Part shown: in pieces, positions 1 through 8,749 of the stretch
Layout of the letters: each line of letters opens with the position of its first letter
Position numbering within the stretch: the stretch's first letter is position 1
Source: JBBRLG01 sp038231495
Lineage (GTDB): Bacteria > Planctomycetota > Planctomycetia > Gemmatales > Gemmataceae
DNA length: 39,270 nucleotides
Reading direction: 5' to 3'
Assembly (NCBI GenBank): GCA_038231495.1
Contig: JBBRLG010000006.1
Span: forward strand, 1 to 39,270
Notes under the pieces: model-generated
Database searches by the model: none
Told to the model about the DNA's origin: nothing
Seen by the model: the letters and a program-made list of their open reading frames with translations, nothing else
Made by a program: the position numbers and the translations under genes

Positions 1-3
1 AAT

Positions 4-33
4 CCACGTCGGGCTTACGCCCCGACGCTCGCC
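4..33. repeat. Intergenic palindrome arm, second copy at 6934-6962
   Basis: The sequence CACGTCGGGCTTACGCC and the bases after it, up to GACGCTCGCC, are repeated exactly as the right arm of the perfect palindrome at 6891-6962. Here only one arm lies in the window, so the partner arm is either upstream of base 1 or absent. Short flanks AATCCA and TGGATT are complementary to each other. It is a dispersed intergenic repeat, not coding. Confidence 0.75.
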
Positions 34-89
34 TGGATTTGGATTTTGAGCAGGAATTAACGCGCAGCTTCTTAACCCACGGGTGGCTC

Positions 90-1376
90 ATGCGAACGTA
101 CCGGCCGATCGGTCTGGCCCTGGCGCTCCTGGCGTTGCCGTTGCTGGCGCGCGGAGACGATTGGCCGCAATGGAACGGCCCGGATCGCACCAACGTCTCC
201 AAGGAAAAAGGGCTGCTCGCGAAGTGGCCGGAGAAGGGGCCGGACCTGGCCTGGACTTCCGACGCCGCCGGCACCGGTTTCTCCAGCCCCGCCGTGGTGG
301 GGGACCGCGTGTACGTCCTCGGCGCGCGGAAAAGCGAGGAATACGTCATCGCCCTCGACGCGGGCAACGGCAAAGAAGTGTGGTCCACGAAGATGGGGCC
401 TGTCTATGAATTCAAGGGCAACACCTGGATCAACGGGCCGAACGCGGCACCCTCGGTCGATGGCAATTACCTTTACGCCGTGGGCAGCCAGGGGATCGTC
501 GTTTGCGTGGACGTTACGAAAAAAGGCACACTCGTTTGGCAGCACGATATGCCGAAGGAGTTTGGCGGCGAGGTCAACCCCATCGGCGGTGGCCCGGCAA
601 AAATGGGCTGGGGATACGCCGGTTCGCCGCTGGTCGATGGCGATCAGGTCGTCTGCACGCCAGGAGGTTCGCAGGGGTTGTTGCTTGCGTTGAACAAAAA
701 GACGGGCAAAACGGTCTGGCAGAGCAAGGAGGTGCCGGATCAGGCCACCTACTCCTCGCCGGTCGTCGCCGAGGTCGGTGGCGTCCGCCAGTATATCGCC
801 ATGACGCCGGACGGTGCCGTCGGCGTCGATGCGGCAACCGGCAGCCTGCTGTGGCGCTACAAACGCGCGAAGAAGTACGATGACATTGTGGCCCCGACAC
901 CGATCTATCACGACAACCACGTCTTCATCACGGCGTGGAAAAACGGCCCCGACCTTATTAAGTTGGAAGCCGCGGACAAAAAGTTCAAGGCGACCAAGGT
1001 GTACGGCAAGAACAACCTGTCCAACGTGCATGGCGACATCGTGTTCCTCGACGGCTACGTTTATGGGGCAAACCAGTATGCCGACTGGCGGTGCCTCGAT
1101 ATCAAAACCGGGGAAGAAAAGTGGGCAACGCGGGATCTCGCCTCCGGGTCGGTCACCTGCGCCGACGGGAAATTGTACTGCCTGACGGAGGAGGAGGGCG
1201 AGGTGGCGCTGGTCGAGGCGACGCCGCAAGCTTTCAAGGAAATCTCCCGGTTTGCACTGCCAAAGCAGTCCGAGCAACGCAAGTCCAACGGCAAGGTCTG
1301 GACGCACCCGGTTGTCGCGAACGGGCGTCTGTACCTGCGCGACCAGGAGTTGCTGTTCTGCTACAAGGTGAAGTAG
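90..1376 (+). CDS. Secreted PQQ-like (BamB-type) beta-propeller protein
   Basis: Predicted 428-residue exported protein. Residues 1-22 form a signal peptide (MRTYRPIGLALALLALPLLA, then RG) followed by the planctomycete start D-D-W-P-Q-W-N-G-P. The rest is made of repeating blades of the type 'SSPAVVGDRVYVLG ... ALDAGNGKEVWS', as in PQQ enzyme repeats and BamB. The quinoprotein dehydrogenase catalytic set is not evident, so cofactor binding is not supported; a binding or scaffold role in the periplasm is more likely. The reading frame stays open back to a TTG at 39, but that would overlap the repeat at 4-33 and bury the signal peptide, so the ATG at 90 is preferred. The closest relative in the window is the minus-strand gene at 35424-36701, which shares the same N-terminal layout. 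Substrate unknown. Confidence 0.85.
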   Translation: MRTYRPIGLALALLALPLLARGDDWPQWNGPDRTNVSKEKGLLAKWPEKGPDLAWTSDAAGTGFSSPAVVGDRVYVLGARKSEEYVIALDAGNGKEVWSTKMGPVYEFKGNTWINGPNAAPSVDGNYLYAVGSQGIVVCVDVTKKGTLVWQHDMPKEFGGEVNPIGGGPAKMGWGYAGSPLVDGDQVVCTPGGSQGLLLALNKKTGKTVWQSKEVPDQATYSSPVVAEVGGVRQYIAMTPDGAVGVDAATGSLLWRYKRAKKYDDIVAPTPIYHDNHVFITAWKNGPDLIKLEAADKKFKATKVYGKNNLSNVHGDIVFLDGYVYGANQYADWRCLDIKTGEEKWATRDLASGSVTCADGKLYCLTEEEGEVALVEATPQAFKEISRFALPKQSEQRKSNGKVWTHPVVANGRLYLRDQELLFCYKVK

Positions 1377-1412
1377 CGGTCGCGCGTCCCGCGTGGTCGG
1401 AGCCGCGACCGC
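1376..1412. terminator. Hairpin overlapping the stop codon
   Basis: GCGGTCGCG (1376-1384) and CGCGACCGC (1404-1412) are perfect 9-bp arms. The left arm starts on the last base of the TAG stop. There is no T-run after it, so it may be a 3'-end stabiliser or a factor-dependent end rather than a classical intrinsic terminator. Confidence 0.4.
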
Positions 1413-1439
1413 CAGGCAGCGGGGTGGGGGTCGAGGTTC

Positions 1440-2735
1440 ATGGGCAACGCGGAACCCGAACGGCTGGCACGGCCGGATTTGCTCCGGCTTCAGAATGACC
1501 GCCTGGCCGCCCTGATCGCCGCGCTCCTGCCGCACAACCCGTTCTACGCTCGCAAATTCGCCGCCGCCGGCCTCGCCGCCGCCGACCTGCGCTCCGTCGC
1601 CGACCTCGCCCGGCTGCCTTTCACCACCAAGGCCGAGTTACTCGCCGACCAGGCCGAGAACCCGCCCTTCGGCACCGACCTCACCTACCCGTTGGGGCGT
1701 TATTCGCGCTTCCACCAAACCTCCGGCACCTCCGGCCAACCTCTGCGCTGGCTCGACACGCCGGCAAGCTGGGCGTGGGCGCTCGACAATTGGGACGTGA
1801 TGTACCGGCTCGTCGGCCTGCGGACGGACGACCGCCTTTTCTTCGCCTTCTCGTTCGGCCCCTTCCTCGGCTTCTGGACCGCGTTCGAGGCGGCGTCGCG
1901 CCTCGGCTACCTGTGCCTGCCCGGCGGCGGCATGAGCAGCAGCGCCCGCCTACGCTTTCTGCTGGACAACGCGGCCACCGTCGTCCTCTGTACGCCGACG
2001 TATGCGCTGCGCCTGGCCGAAGTTGCCCGCGACGAGGGCATTGATCTCGCCGGGTCCGGCGTCCGCGCCCTGATCGTGGCCGGCGAACCGGGGGGCAACG
2101 TGCCGGCAACCCGGCAGCGCATGGAGACGGCGTGGGGCGCGCGCGTCTTCGACCACAGCGGCATGACCGAGATTGGACCCGCCGCAATTGAATGCGCGGC
2201 CAACCCCGGCGGTCTACATCTAGTGGAGACCGCGTTCCTGCCGGAAGTGATCGACCCGGCGCACGGCCAACCGGTGCCGCCGGGGACGCCGGGCGAACTG
2301 GTGCTGACGAACTTCGGGCGGTTGGGCAGCCCGCTATTGCGCTACCGGACGGGCGACCTGGTTTGCGTCGATCCCCAGCCGTGCCCGTGCGGCTGCTGTT
2401 TCGTGCGGTTCGGGGGCGGCATCCGCGGGCGGGTGGACGACATGATCGTGATCCGCGGCAACAACGTGTACCCCAGCGCCCTGCAAACCATCCTGCACCG
2501 CTTTGCCGAAGTGGTCGAATACCGGATCGAAGTGGACCGATCCCAAAGCCTGCCTTCTCTCCGCATTGACGTGGAGTTGTCCGCCGACGCCGGGGCCGTT
2601 GTGCCCCGCATTGAGCACGCCATCCATACCGAGCTGCTGTTCCGCGCCGAACTGCGGGCGGTCCCGCCCGGCACCTTGCCCCGCTTTGAAATGAAAGCCC
2701 GCCGCGTCGTTGAAAAAACTGGTGCCCGGACGTGA
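1440..2735 (+). CDS. PaaK-like AMP-forming acyl/aryl-CoA ligase (ANL superfamily)
   Basis: A 431-residue adenylate-forming enzyme of the phenylacetate-CoA ligase type; the family activates a carboxylic acid as acyl-AMP and passes it to CoA or another thiol. The P-loop-like motif TSGTSGQP is at about 94-101, the aromatic/acid motif HSGMTEIGPAAIE lies mid-protein, and YRTGDLV then GRVDDMIVIRGNNVYPS mark the hinge and the start of the C-terminal lid domain. Length fits the PaaK family (about 430). Start ATG at 1440 is preceded by a purine-rich GAGG. There is no signal peptide, so it is cytoplasmic, unlike its neighbours. No phenylacetate ring-degradation genes lie nearby, so the substrate is open. 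A second, shorter adenylating enzyme is at 8750-9853. Confidence 0.85.
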   Translation: MGNAEPERLARPDLLRLQNDRLAALIAALLPHNPFYARKFAAAGLAAADLRSVADLARLPFTTKAELLADQAENPPFGTDLTYPLGRYSRFHQTSGTSGQPLRWLDTPASWAWALDNWDVMYRLVGLRTDDRLFFAFSFGPFLGFWTAFEAASRLGYLCLPGGGMSSSARLRFLLDNAATVVLCTPTYALRLAEVARDEGIDLAGSGVRALIVAGEPGGNVPATRQRMETAWGARVFDHSGMTEIGPAAIECAANPGGLHLVETAFLPEVIDPAHGQPVPPGTPGELVLTNFGRLGSPLLRYRTGDLVCVDPQPCPCGCCFVRFGGGIRGRVDDMIVIRGNNVYPSALQTILHRFAEVVEYRIEVDRSQSLPSLRIDVELSADAGAVVPRIEHAIHTELLFRAELRAVPPGTLPRFEMKARRVVEKTGART

Positions 2736-2792
2736 AAGCGCCCCGGCAAACTGGTAAAACAGCCAACGTCGGTTTGTCGATCTCCCCTGCTC

Positions 2793-2824
2793 GCCGCTTG
2801 CGGCTTTGCAAATCCGCAAGCGGC
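2793..2824. repeat. GCCGCTTGCGG palindrome (REP-like), copy 1
   Basis: Arms GCCGCTTGCGG (2793-2803) and CCGCAAGCGGC (2814-2824) are perfect reverse complements around CTTTGCAAAT. It lies 57 bp after the ligase stop and 18 bp before the next start. Same family as the palindromes at 8648, 13335, 20202, 23574, 32039 and 38127. Confidence 0.85.
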
Positions 2825-2842
2825 AGACCCTAGAGCCGATCC

Positions 2843-5137
2843 ATGCACCAGTTCACCTTTCCTCTCCTCCTGGTCCTCCTCGGCTGCACGGCCACGGACG
2901 CGCGCGCCGCCGACTGGAGCCACTGGCGCGGCCCGCACCAGAACGGCACCGCCCCGGACAAGGATCTGCCGGCCGCCTGGTCGTCCGATCCCCAGAAAGG
3001 TGAAAACCTCGTCTGGCGGTCGGACATCGGCGGCATCACCACGCCGGTCGTCCAAAACGGCCGGCTCTACTTCCTCACGCGGACGGGCGAGGACGACCTG
3101 CACCTGCAAGAGCGCGCCGTCTGCCTGGATGAAAAGACCGGCAAACTGCTGTGGGAACACAAGTACAACGTGTTCTTCACCGCCGTCGTGGGCGACCGGC
3201 TCGGCTGGACGACGATGGCCGGCGACCCGGCAACCGGGAACGTCTACGCGCACGGCACCCAGGGCTTTTTGACCTGTTTCGACCGGGACGGCAAAACGAT
3301 CTGGGAACGCTCACTCACCGAAGAGTACGGCCGCGTTTCCGGTTACGGCGGCCGCATCTCCAGCCCGGTCGTTGACGGCGACCTGTTGATCTTCAGCATG
3401 GCCAACGCCAGCTGGGGCGATCAGGCCATCGGCCGCACGCGCTTCGTGGCCTTCAACAAGCACAACGGTGCCGTGGTCTGGTGGGCGTCCACCGGCTTTC
3501 GGGTCAAAAACACCTACGCTTCCGTGCCCGTCGTCGCCACGGTCGCCGGCGAGCGCCTGGTCATCGGCGGCGGCGGCGATGGCGGCGTCCACGCCTTCAA
3601 GGTCCGCACCGGCGAAAAGGTTTGGAGCTACGTCTTCAGCGAGGCCGAGGTCAACATCTCGCCGGTGGTCACGGGCGACCGCGTCTACATTGGCCACGGC
3701 GACGTCAACGCGGCCGGCGACCTCCAGGGCAGCGTCATCTGCCTTGACGCCGCCAAGGTGACAGACGGCAAGCCGGCGCTGGTGTGGAAACACGACGGTA
3801 TCAAGGCCAAGTTCGCCTCGCCGATCTTCGACAAGGACCGCCTCTATATCTGCGACGAGGCCGGCTTCCTCTACTGCCTCAACGGCGACAACGGCAACCT
3901 GGCCTGGCAGTTCAAGTACGGCCGCAGCACGAAAGGTTCGCCGGTCCTGGCCGACGGCAAAATTTACATCGGCGAGGTTGACAACGCCTTCTACATCCTC
4001 CAGCCGGGCGACAAGAAGTGCGAGCTGCTGCACAAAGAGGTGTTCGCCAGCGGCGTCGAAGTCAACGGCAGTCCCGCCGTGGTCAACGGCCACGTCTACT
4101 TCATGACCACCGACAACACCTACTGCATCGGCAAGAAGGGTGCCAAGCCGGTCGAGGAGAAGGAGCCGCCGAAGCCGGCGGCCGCCGAGAAAGCTGCCGC
4201 CGACGCCAAGCCCGCCCGCTTGCAAGTCTTGTCCGCGGACGTGGTGCTGTTCCCCGGCCAGAGCGTCGAGTTGAAGGCCCAGGCGTTCGACGACAAGGGC
4301 CGTCTGATCGGATCGGCGAAGGTCGAGTGGTCGCTGGCCGGCCCGTTGCTGCCCGAAGGCGTCAAGGCACCGCCCGGCAGTCCGCCGCCGCCCGCGTTGA
4401 AGGGCAAGCTGAGCGAAACGAGCGGCGAGGCGACGACGCTGACCGTGGACAAGGCACCGCCGCCCGGACAGTTCGGCCGTGTCGTAGCCACGATGGGCAC
4501 CCTGACCGCCGAGACGCGCGTCCGCGTCGCGCCGACGCTGCCGCTGGTTGCCGATTTTTCCAAGGTGCCGGAGAAACGGTTCCCCGGCGGCTGGGTGAAC
4601 ACTCAGGGCAAGTTCGAGGTCGTGATGCTCAACGGCAAGCAGGTCCTGCAAAAGACGGCGGTGAACCCCAGCCCGCTCGTCGCCCGCGCCAGCGCCTACA
4701 TGAGTGTGCCGACCCTCACCGACTACACGATTGAGGCCGACGTAATGGGCGGCAAGGTCCGCAACGACCTGCCCGACATGGGCGTCGTCGCCAGCCGTTA
4801 TACGCTGTTCCTGTACGGCAAGGGACAGCAACTGCGGCTGGTCTCCTGGGACGCGGTACCGCGCATTGATGAGTCGATCGTCTTCAAGTGGAAGCCGGAC
4901 GTGTGGTATCACATGAAGCTGACCGTCGCGGTGCAGGGCGAGACGGCCGTGGTGCGCGGCAAGGTGTGGCCGCGCGACGAGGACGAACCGAAGGAGTGGA
5001 CGGTCGAAGTCACCGACCCAATCGCCAACAAGGAGGGCAGCCCGGCGCTCTACGGCAACGCTCTGGCCGTGGAAGGCCCGGACAAGCCGGGGACGCCGAT
5101 CTACTACGATAACGTGAAGGTGCTGCCGAACAAGTAG
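2843..5137 (+). CDS. Secreted beta-propeller with Ig-like and LamG-like C-terminal domains
   Basis: A 764-residue exported protein. The signal peptide (MHQFTFPLLLVLLGC...DARA) ends before A-D-W-S-H-W-R-G-P. An LLGC stretch is a possible but imperfect lipobox. Residues about 25-430 are a PQQ-like propeller with blades such as 'SSPVVDGDLLIFSM' and 'GSPVLADGKIYIGE'. A charged Lys/Glu/Pro/Ala linker (about 430-455) leads to an Ig-like region (about 456-560), then a jelly-roll region (about 566-764, from VADFSKVPEKRFPGGW to YYDNVKVLPNK) resembling LamG/DUF1080-type folds that often bind or process sugars. The combination suggests a periplasmic or outer-surface carbohydrate-interacting protein; that role is inferred. 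The ATG at 2843 follows a GAGCCGATCC leader also seen in variant form before 5212 and 23638. Confidence 0.8.
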   Translation: MHQFTFPLLLVLLGCTATDARAADWSHWRGPHQNGTAPDKDLPAAWSSDPQKGENLVWRSDIGGITTPVVQNGRLYFLTRTGEDDLHLQERAVCLDEKTGKLLWEHKYNVFFTAVVGDRLGWTTMAGDPATGNVYAHGTQGFLTCFDRDGKTIWERSLTEEYGRVSGYGGRISSPVVDGDLLIFSMANASWGDQAIGRTRFVAFNKHNGAVVWWASTGFRVKNTYASVPVVATVAGERLVIGGGGDGGVHAFKVRTGEKVWSYVFSEAEVNISPVVTGDRVYIGHGDVNAAGDLQGSVICLDAAKVTDGKPALVWKHDGIKAKFASPIFDKDRLYICDEAGFLYCLNGDNGNLAWQFKYGRSTKGSPVLADGKIYIGEVDNAFYILQPGDKKCELLHKEVFASGVEVNGSPAVVNGHVYFMTTDNTYCIGKKGAKPVEEKEPPKPAAAEKAAADAKPARLQVLSADVVLFPGQSVELKAQAFDDKGRLIGSAKVEWSLAGPLLPEGVKAPPGSPPPPALKGKLSETSGEATTLTVDKAPPPGQFGRVVATMGTLTAETRVRVAPTLPLVADFSKVPEKRFPGGWVNTQGKFEVVMLNGKQVLQKTAVNPSPLVARASAYMSVPTLTDYTIEADVMGGKVRNDLPDMGVVASRYTLFLYGKGQQLRLVSWDAVPRIDESIVFKWKPDVWYHMKLTVAVQGETAVVRGKVWPRDEDEPKEWTVEVTDPIANKEGSPALYGNALAVEGPDKPGTPIYYDNVKVLPNK

Positions 5138-5143
5138 GGCGCT

Positions 5144-5163
5144 GCGCAAAGCCGCGAGCGGCA
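5144..5163. repeat. Half copy of the GCCGCTTGCGGC palindrome family
   Basis: GCGCAAAGCCGCGAGCGGCA, 6 bp after the stop at 5137, matches the right half of the palindromes at 13335 and 38127 with one A-to-G change. The left half is missing, so this copy cannot fold like the others. Confidence 0.6.
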
Positions 5164-5211
5164 GTTGGGTACTCTAAAGCAACGCCTTCGCCTCCATAAA
5201 GGATCCGATTC

Positions 5212-6858
5212 ATGGAAATGCAGCGCGTACTTCGCCGCTGGCTGGCGGTGGCCGCCACGGCCGGGGTTTTTGCCGTCGTCCTCGCGGTCATCGCCTTTCA
5301 GGCGTCCGCGCCGGACGCGGCGACCGCCAAGGCCGACGACAAGAGTGCCGCCGGCAACGAGTGGCCGATGTTCGGCGGCAGCCTCTCCCGCAACCTCGTC
5401 AACCTCAAGGAAACCAACATCCCCACCCAGGCCGACGTGGCCAAGGGCGCCGCGGGCCACGTCAAATGGTCGCAGAAACTCGGCTCCAAGGCCTACGGCG
5501 GTCCGGTGTTCGCGGGCGGCAAAATCTTCATCGGCACCAACAACAGCAACCCGCGCGACAAGAAGATCGAGGGCGACAAGGGCGTCCTGATGTGCTTTGA
5601 GGAAAAGACCGGCAACTTCCTCTGGCAGCACGTCCACGACAAGCTCCTGGCCGGCCGCGTCAACGACTGGCCCGAAGAAGGCATCTGCTCCAGCCCGTTC
5701 GTGGACGGCGACCGCCTCTACTACGTCAGCAACCGCAGTGAGGTGGTCTGCGCCCAGACCGGCGATGGCAAGATCGTCTGGAAGTACGACATGATCGAGA
5801 AATTGAACAACTTCCCGCACAACCTCTCAACCTGTTCGCCACTGGTCGTTGACAACACGGTCTTCATCATCACCAGCAACGGCGTCGATGAAGAGCACAT
5901 CAACATCCCACAGCCCGAAGCGCCGAGTTTCATCGCCCTGGCCAAGAAGGACGGCGAACTGCTCTGGCAGAACAACGACCCGACCAAGAACCTCGTCGCC
6001 GCCCAGAAGGCGGGGGCGAAGGTGAACATCAAGAAGATGGTCAACGACGGCGAGCTGCTCATGCACGGCCAGTGGTCGAACCCGGTCTGGGCCGAGGCGG
6101 ACGGCAGGAAAATGATCGTATTCCCCGGCGGCGACGGCTGGATGCGTGCCTTCGATCCCAAGAATGGCGCGTTGATCTGGAAGTTCGACTGCAACCCCAA
6201 GGGCACGGTCTACCGCCTCGGACCCACGGCCACCCGTAACGACTTTGTGTGTACGCCGGTCGTCTGGAAGAACAAGCTGTACATCGGCGTCGGCCAGGAC
6301 CCCGAACACAAAAAGGGCGTCGGCCACCTGTGGTGCATCGACCTCACGAAGAAGCCGACGAACAAGGACAAGGACCTGTCGGCGGTCAAAAACAATTTCG
6401 ACCCGAAGGATCCGGTCAACAAGGATTCGGGCCTGGTCTGGCATTACGGCGACTTCATCGCGCCCAAGCCGGCGACGGGCCGTGCCTACCGCTTCGGCCG
6501 TACCATGAGTACCTGCGCCGTCCACGACGACCTGGTGTACGCGGCGGATTTCGACGGGCATTTCTACTGCCTGAATGCCCTTAACGGTGAGCTTCAGTAC
6601 GAGGAAGACACCGGTGCGGAGATTTGGAGTTCGCCGACCTGGGTGGACGGCCACGTCTACCTCGGCAACGAGGACGGCAAGATACGGGTGTTCAAGCACG
6701 GCAAGAAGAAGGAACTGGTCGATACGATCGACATGAACGGCAGTGGCGGCGACACCGGCGCGCGCGTCCGGTCCACGCCGGTCGCCTGCAACGGCGTGCT
6801 GTACGTCATGACCGAGAACCCGTGCAAACTGTGGGCGATCGCGCCCAAGGGCAAGTAA
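5212..6858 (+). CDS. Membrane-anchored or secreted PQQ-like beta-propeller (tandem paralogue 1)
   Basis: A 548-residue protein. Residues about 10-32 are a long hydrophobic segment (LAVAATAGVFAVVLAVIAF) that acts as a signal or uncleaved anchor, then an Ala/Lys/Asp-rich spacer leads to E-W-P-M-F-G-G. The body has PQQ-like blades such as 'CSSPFVDGDRLYYVSNR' and 'VFPGGDGWMRAFDPKNG'. It is collinear through its whole length with the next gene (7021-8634): both share KIF-(I/V)-GTNN, GQWSNP, FPGGDGW and GLVWHYG. This indicates a tandem duplication. The start ATG at 5212 has a good AAAGGA ribosome site at 5198-5203. No oxidoreductase catalytic motif is recognised; the function is unknown. Confidence 0.85.
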   Translation: MEMQRVLRRWLAVAATAGVFAVVLAVIAFQASAPDAATAKADDKSAAGNEWPMFGGSLSRNLVNLKETNIPTQADVAKGAAGHVKWSQKLGSKAYGGPVFAGGKIFIGTNNSNPRDKKIEGDKGVLMCFEEKTGNFLWQHVHDKLLAGRVNDWPEEGICSSPFVDGDRLYYVSNRSEVVCAQTGDGKIVWKYDMIEKLNNFPHNLSTCSPLVVDNTVFIITSNGVDEEHINIPQPEAPSFIALAKKDGELLWQNNDPTKNLVAAQKAGAKVNIKKMVNDGELLMHGQWSNPVWAEADGRKMIVFPGGDGWMRAFDPKNGALIWKFDCNPKGTVYRLGPTATRNDFVCTPVVWKNKLYIGVGQDPEHKKGVGHLWCIDLTKKPTNKDKDLSAVKNNFDPKDPVNKDSGLVWHYGDFIAPKPATGRAYRFGRTMSTCAVHDDLVYAADFDGHFYCLNALNGELQYEEDTGAEIWSSPTWVDGHVYLGNEDGKIRVFKHGKKKELVDTIDMNGSGGDTGARVRSTPVACNGVLYVMTENPCKLWAIAPKGK

Positions 6859-6890
6859 GGGACAGCGCGTTAATCACTGCTGGAAACGCG

Positions 6891-6962
6891 GGCGAGCGTC
6901 GGGGCGTAAGCCCGACGTGTGCGGGGTGAAACCCACGTCGGGCTTACGCCCCGACGCTCGCC
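6891..6962. repeat. 29-bp-arm perfect palindrome
   Basis: The left arm 6891-6919 (begins GGCGAGCGTCGGGGCG) is the exact reverse complement of the right arm 6934-6962 (ends CCCCGACGCTCGCC). The 14-nt loop itself holds a small GGT/ACC stem. It lies 32 bp after the stop at 6858. One arm also occurs at 4-33, so this is a dispersed family. Confidence 0.9.
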
Positions 6963-7020
6963 TAGCTGCCGCTCCCTTACGGTCGCGGCTCTGACCATCA
7001 CCACCGTGAGGAAGTCGGGA

Positions 7021-8634
7021 ATGCGTTCAACCCCTGCTCATCGTTTCGTCGCGACCATCGGTTGTGGCCTCCTGCTCCTCGTGGCGGTGTTCGGCGCGGC
7101 CTGCTCCGGGCCGCCGGCGAAGGTCGTCCTGCCGCCCAGCACCGCGGCACGCGGCGCCGCACCGGAACCGGCAGCGCCAACGGCAAGAGACGCCTGGCGC
7201 ATGTTCGGCGGCACCAACCAGCGCAATATGGTCAACACGGTCGAGAAAGATGTCCCCACGTCGTGGAGCGTCGAAGAGGGCAAGGAGAAGAACGTCAAGT
7301 GGTCCGCCAAGCTCGGCGACTACGCCTACGCCGGGCCGGTGATCGCGGACGGCAAGATCTTCGTCGGCACCAACAACCAAAACCCCCGCGACCCCAAGCT
7401 CGTCGATGCGGACGGCAAGCCGATCGACCTGGGTGTGCTCATGTGTTTCCGCGAGAGCGACGGCCAATTCCTCTGGCAGCTGACTCACGAAAAGCTGCCC
7501 AATACCGATGAGAACGACGCCCCGCACACCGGCATCTGTTCCAGCCCCGTCGTCGAGGGCAAGCGCCTTTACTACGTCAGCAACCGCTGCGAACTGGTCT
7601 GTGCCGAGACCGAGGGCGACCCGGCGACGGGCAAGGGCAAAATCGTCTGGTCGCTCGACATGATCGGCAAGTTGCAAGTCTACCCGAACCAGATGGCGAA
7701 CGGTTCGCCCCTGATTGTCGGCGACCTGGTGTACACGCTTACGAGCAACGGCACCCATCCCACCAAGGGCGACCTGCCCGCGCCCAAAGCGCCGAGCTTT
7801 ATCGCGGTGGACAAGAAGACCGGCGAAGTCAAGTGGCAGAGTTCCGCCCCCGGCGACAAAATCCTGGAAGGCCAGTGGTCCAACCCCGCGGCCGCCGAGG
7901 TGAATGGCGTTACACAAGTCATCTTCCCCGGCGGCGACGGCTGGTTGTACGCCTTCGAGGCCAAGTCGGGCGAGTTGCTCTGGAAGTTCGACTGCAATCC
8001 CAAGGCCGCCAAGCCGTTCAACGCCGGCGGCCGCGGCGACCGCAATTACATTGTCGCGACGCCCGTGATTTACGACAACAAGCTCTACGTCAGCGTCGGC
8101 CAGGAGCCGACCAAGGGCACCGGCATCGGCCACGTTTGGTGCGTCGATATTACGAAGAAGCCGGCAAACAAGGACAAGGATCTGTCGCCGGTCGGCGATA
8201 ACTTCGACCCGAAGGCCGCGGTCAACAAGGATGCGGGCCTGGTGTGGCACTACGGCGGGTTCATCGACCCCAAGCCGAAGAAGGGCCGCGACTACGTTTT
8301 CGGCCGCACGATTGCCACGGTAGCAATTCACGACGGCCTGGTTTACGCCGCGGACATGGACGGCTTCCTGAATTGCCTGGACGCCAAGACGGGCGCGAAG
8401 GTCTGGGTGCAGGACATGAAGGACGGGACGTGGTGCTCGCCGGCCTACGTTGACGGCAAAGTCTACATCGGCACCGAGGGCGGTGACATGTTGATCTACC
8501 AGGCCGGCAAGGAGCCGAAGGACCTGGCAAAAATCAACATGGAAGGCTCGGTCAAGTTGCCCGTCGTGGCCGTCAACGGCGTCCTGTACGTGCAAACGGA
8601 AAACCGGCTCTACGCCATCGCGGTGAAGAAGTGA
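7021..8634 (+). CDS. PQQ-like beta-propeller, probable lipoprotein (tandem paralogue 2)
   Basis: A 537-residue paralogue of the preceding gene. The N-terminus differs: a short charged start, hydrophobic LLLLVAVFGAAC, then S-G-P-P, which looks like a lipoprotein signal with the cysteine at about residue 23 (the -3 position is Gly, so the lipobox is not ideal). After a Pro/Ala-rich spacer it joins the shared propeller at AWRMFGG. The frame is open from 6919, but that stretch is made of the palindrome at 6891-6962; the ATG at 7021 follows GTGAGGAAG and gives the signal peptide at the right place. Blades include 'CSSPVVEGKRLYYVSNRC' and 'FPGGDGWLYAFEAKSG'. The role is likely extracytoplasmic binding or scaffolding; the ligand is unknown. 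Confidence 0.85.
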   Translation: MRSTPAHRFVATIGCGLLLLVAVFGAACSGPPAKVVLPPSTAARGAAPEPAAPTARDAWRMFGGTNQRNMVNTVEKDVPTSWSVEEGKEKNVKWSAKLGDYAYAGPVIADGKIFVGTNNQNPRDPKLVDADGKPIDLGVLMCFRESDGQFLWQLTHEKLPNTDENDAPHTGICSSPVVEGKRLYYVSNRCELVCAETEGDPATGKGKIVWSLDMIGKLQVYPNQMANGSPLIVGDLVYTLTSNGTHPTKGDLPAPKAPSFIAVDKKTGEVKWQSSAPGDKILEGQWSNPAAAEVNGVTQVIFPGGDGWLYAFEAKSGELLWKFDCNPKAAKPFNAGGRGDRNYIVATPVIYDNKLYVSVGQEPTKGTGIGHVWCVDITKKPANKDKDLSPVGDNFDPKAAVNKDAGLVWHYGGFIDPKPKKGRDYVFGRTIATVAIHDGLVYAADMDGFLNCLDAKTGAKVWVQDMKDGTWCSPAYVDGKVYIGTEGGDMLIYQAGKEPKDLAKINMEGSVKLPVVAVNGVLYVQTENRLYAIAVKK

Positions 8635-8647
8635 CTTGCTCCAACCG

Positions 8648-8693
8648 GGTATTTGCCGCTTGCGGCTTTGCAAAGCCGCAAGCGGCAAATACC
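8648..8693. repeat. Perfect 46-bp palindrome (REP-like), copy 2
   Basis: 23-bp arms with no loop: 8648-8670 (GGTATTTGCCGCTTGCGG and onward) and its exact complement 8671-8693. It begins 13 bp after the stop at 8634. It is the longest perfect member of the GCCGCTTGCGGC family in the window and may act as the 3' end of the upstream gene. Confidence 0.9.
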
Positions 8694-8749
8694 GCCCCCA
8701 TTTATCGTTCTGCGTCTTTGATTAACTCTGCCTTAGCCGAGGTTCTAAC

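Noticed and set aside
39..89. TTG start for the first gene
   Set aside because: It adds 17 residues that would hide the signal peptide and derive from repeat DNA.
3311..5149. 612-codon minus-strand open frame
   Set aside because: Antisense to a well-supported propeller protein with a signal peptide; shadow frame.
6919..7020. Longer N-terminus for the second tandem propeller
   Set aside because: It is encoded by the palindrome and would displace the signal peptide.
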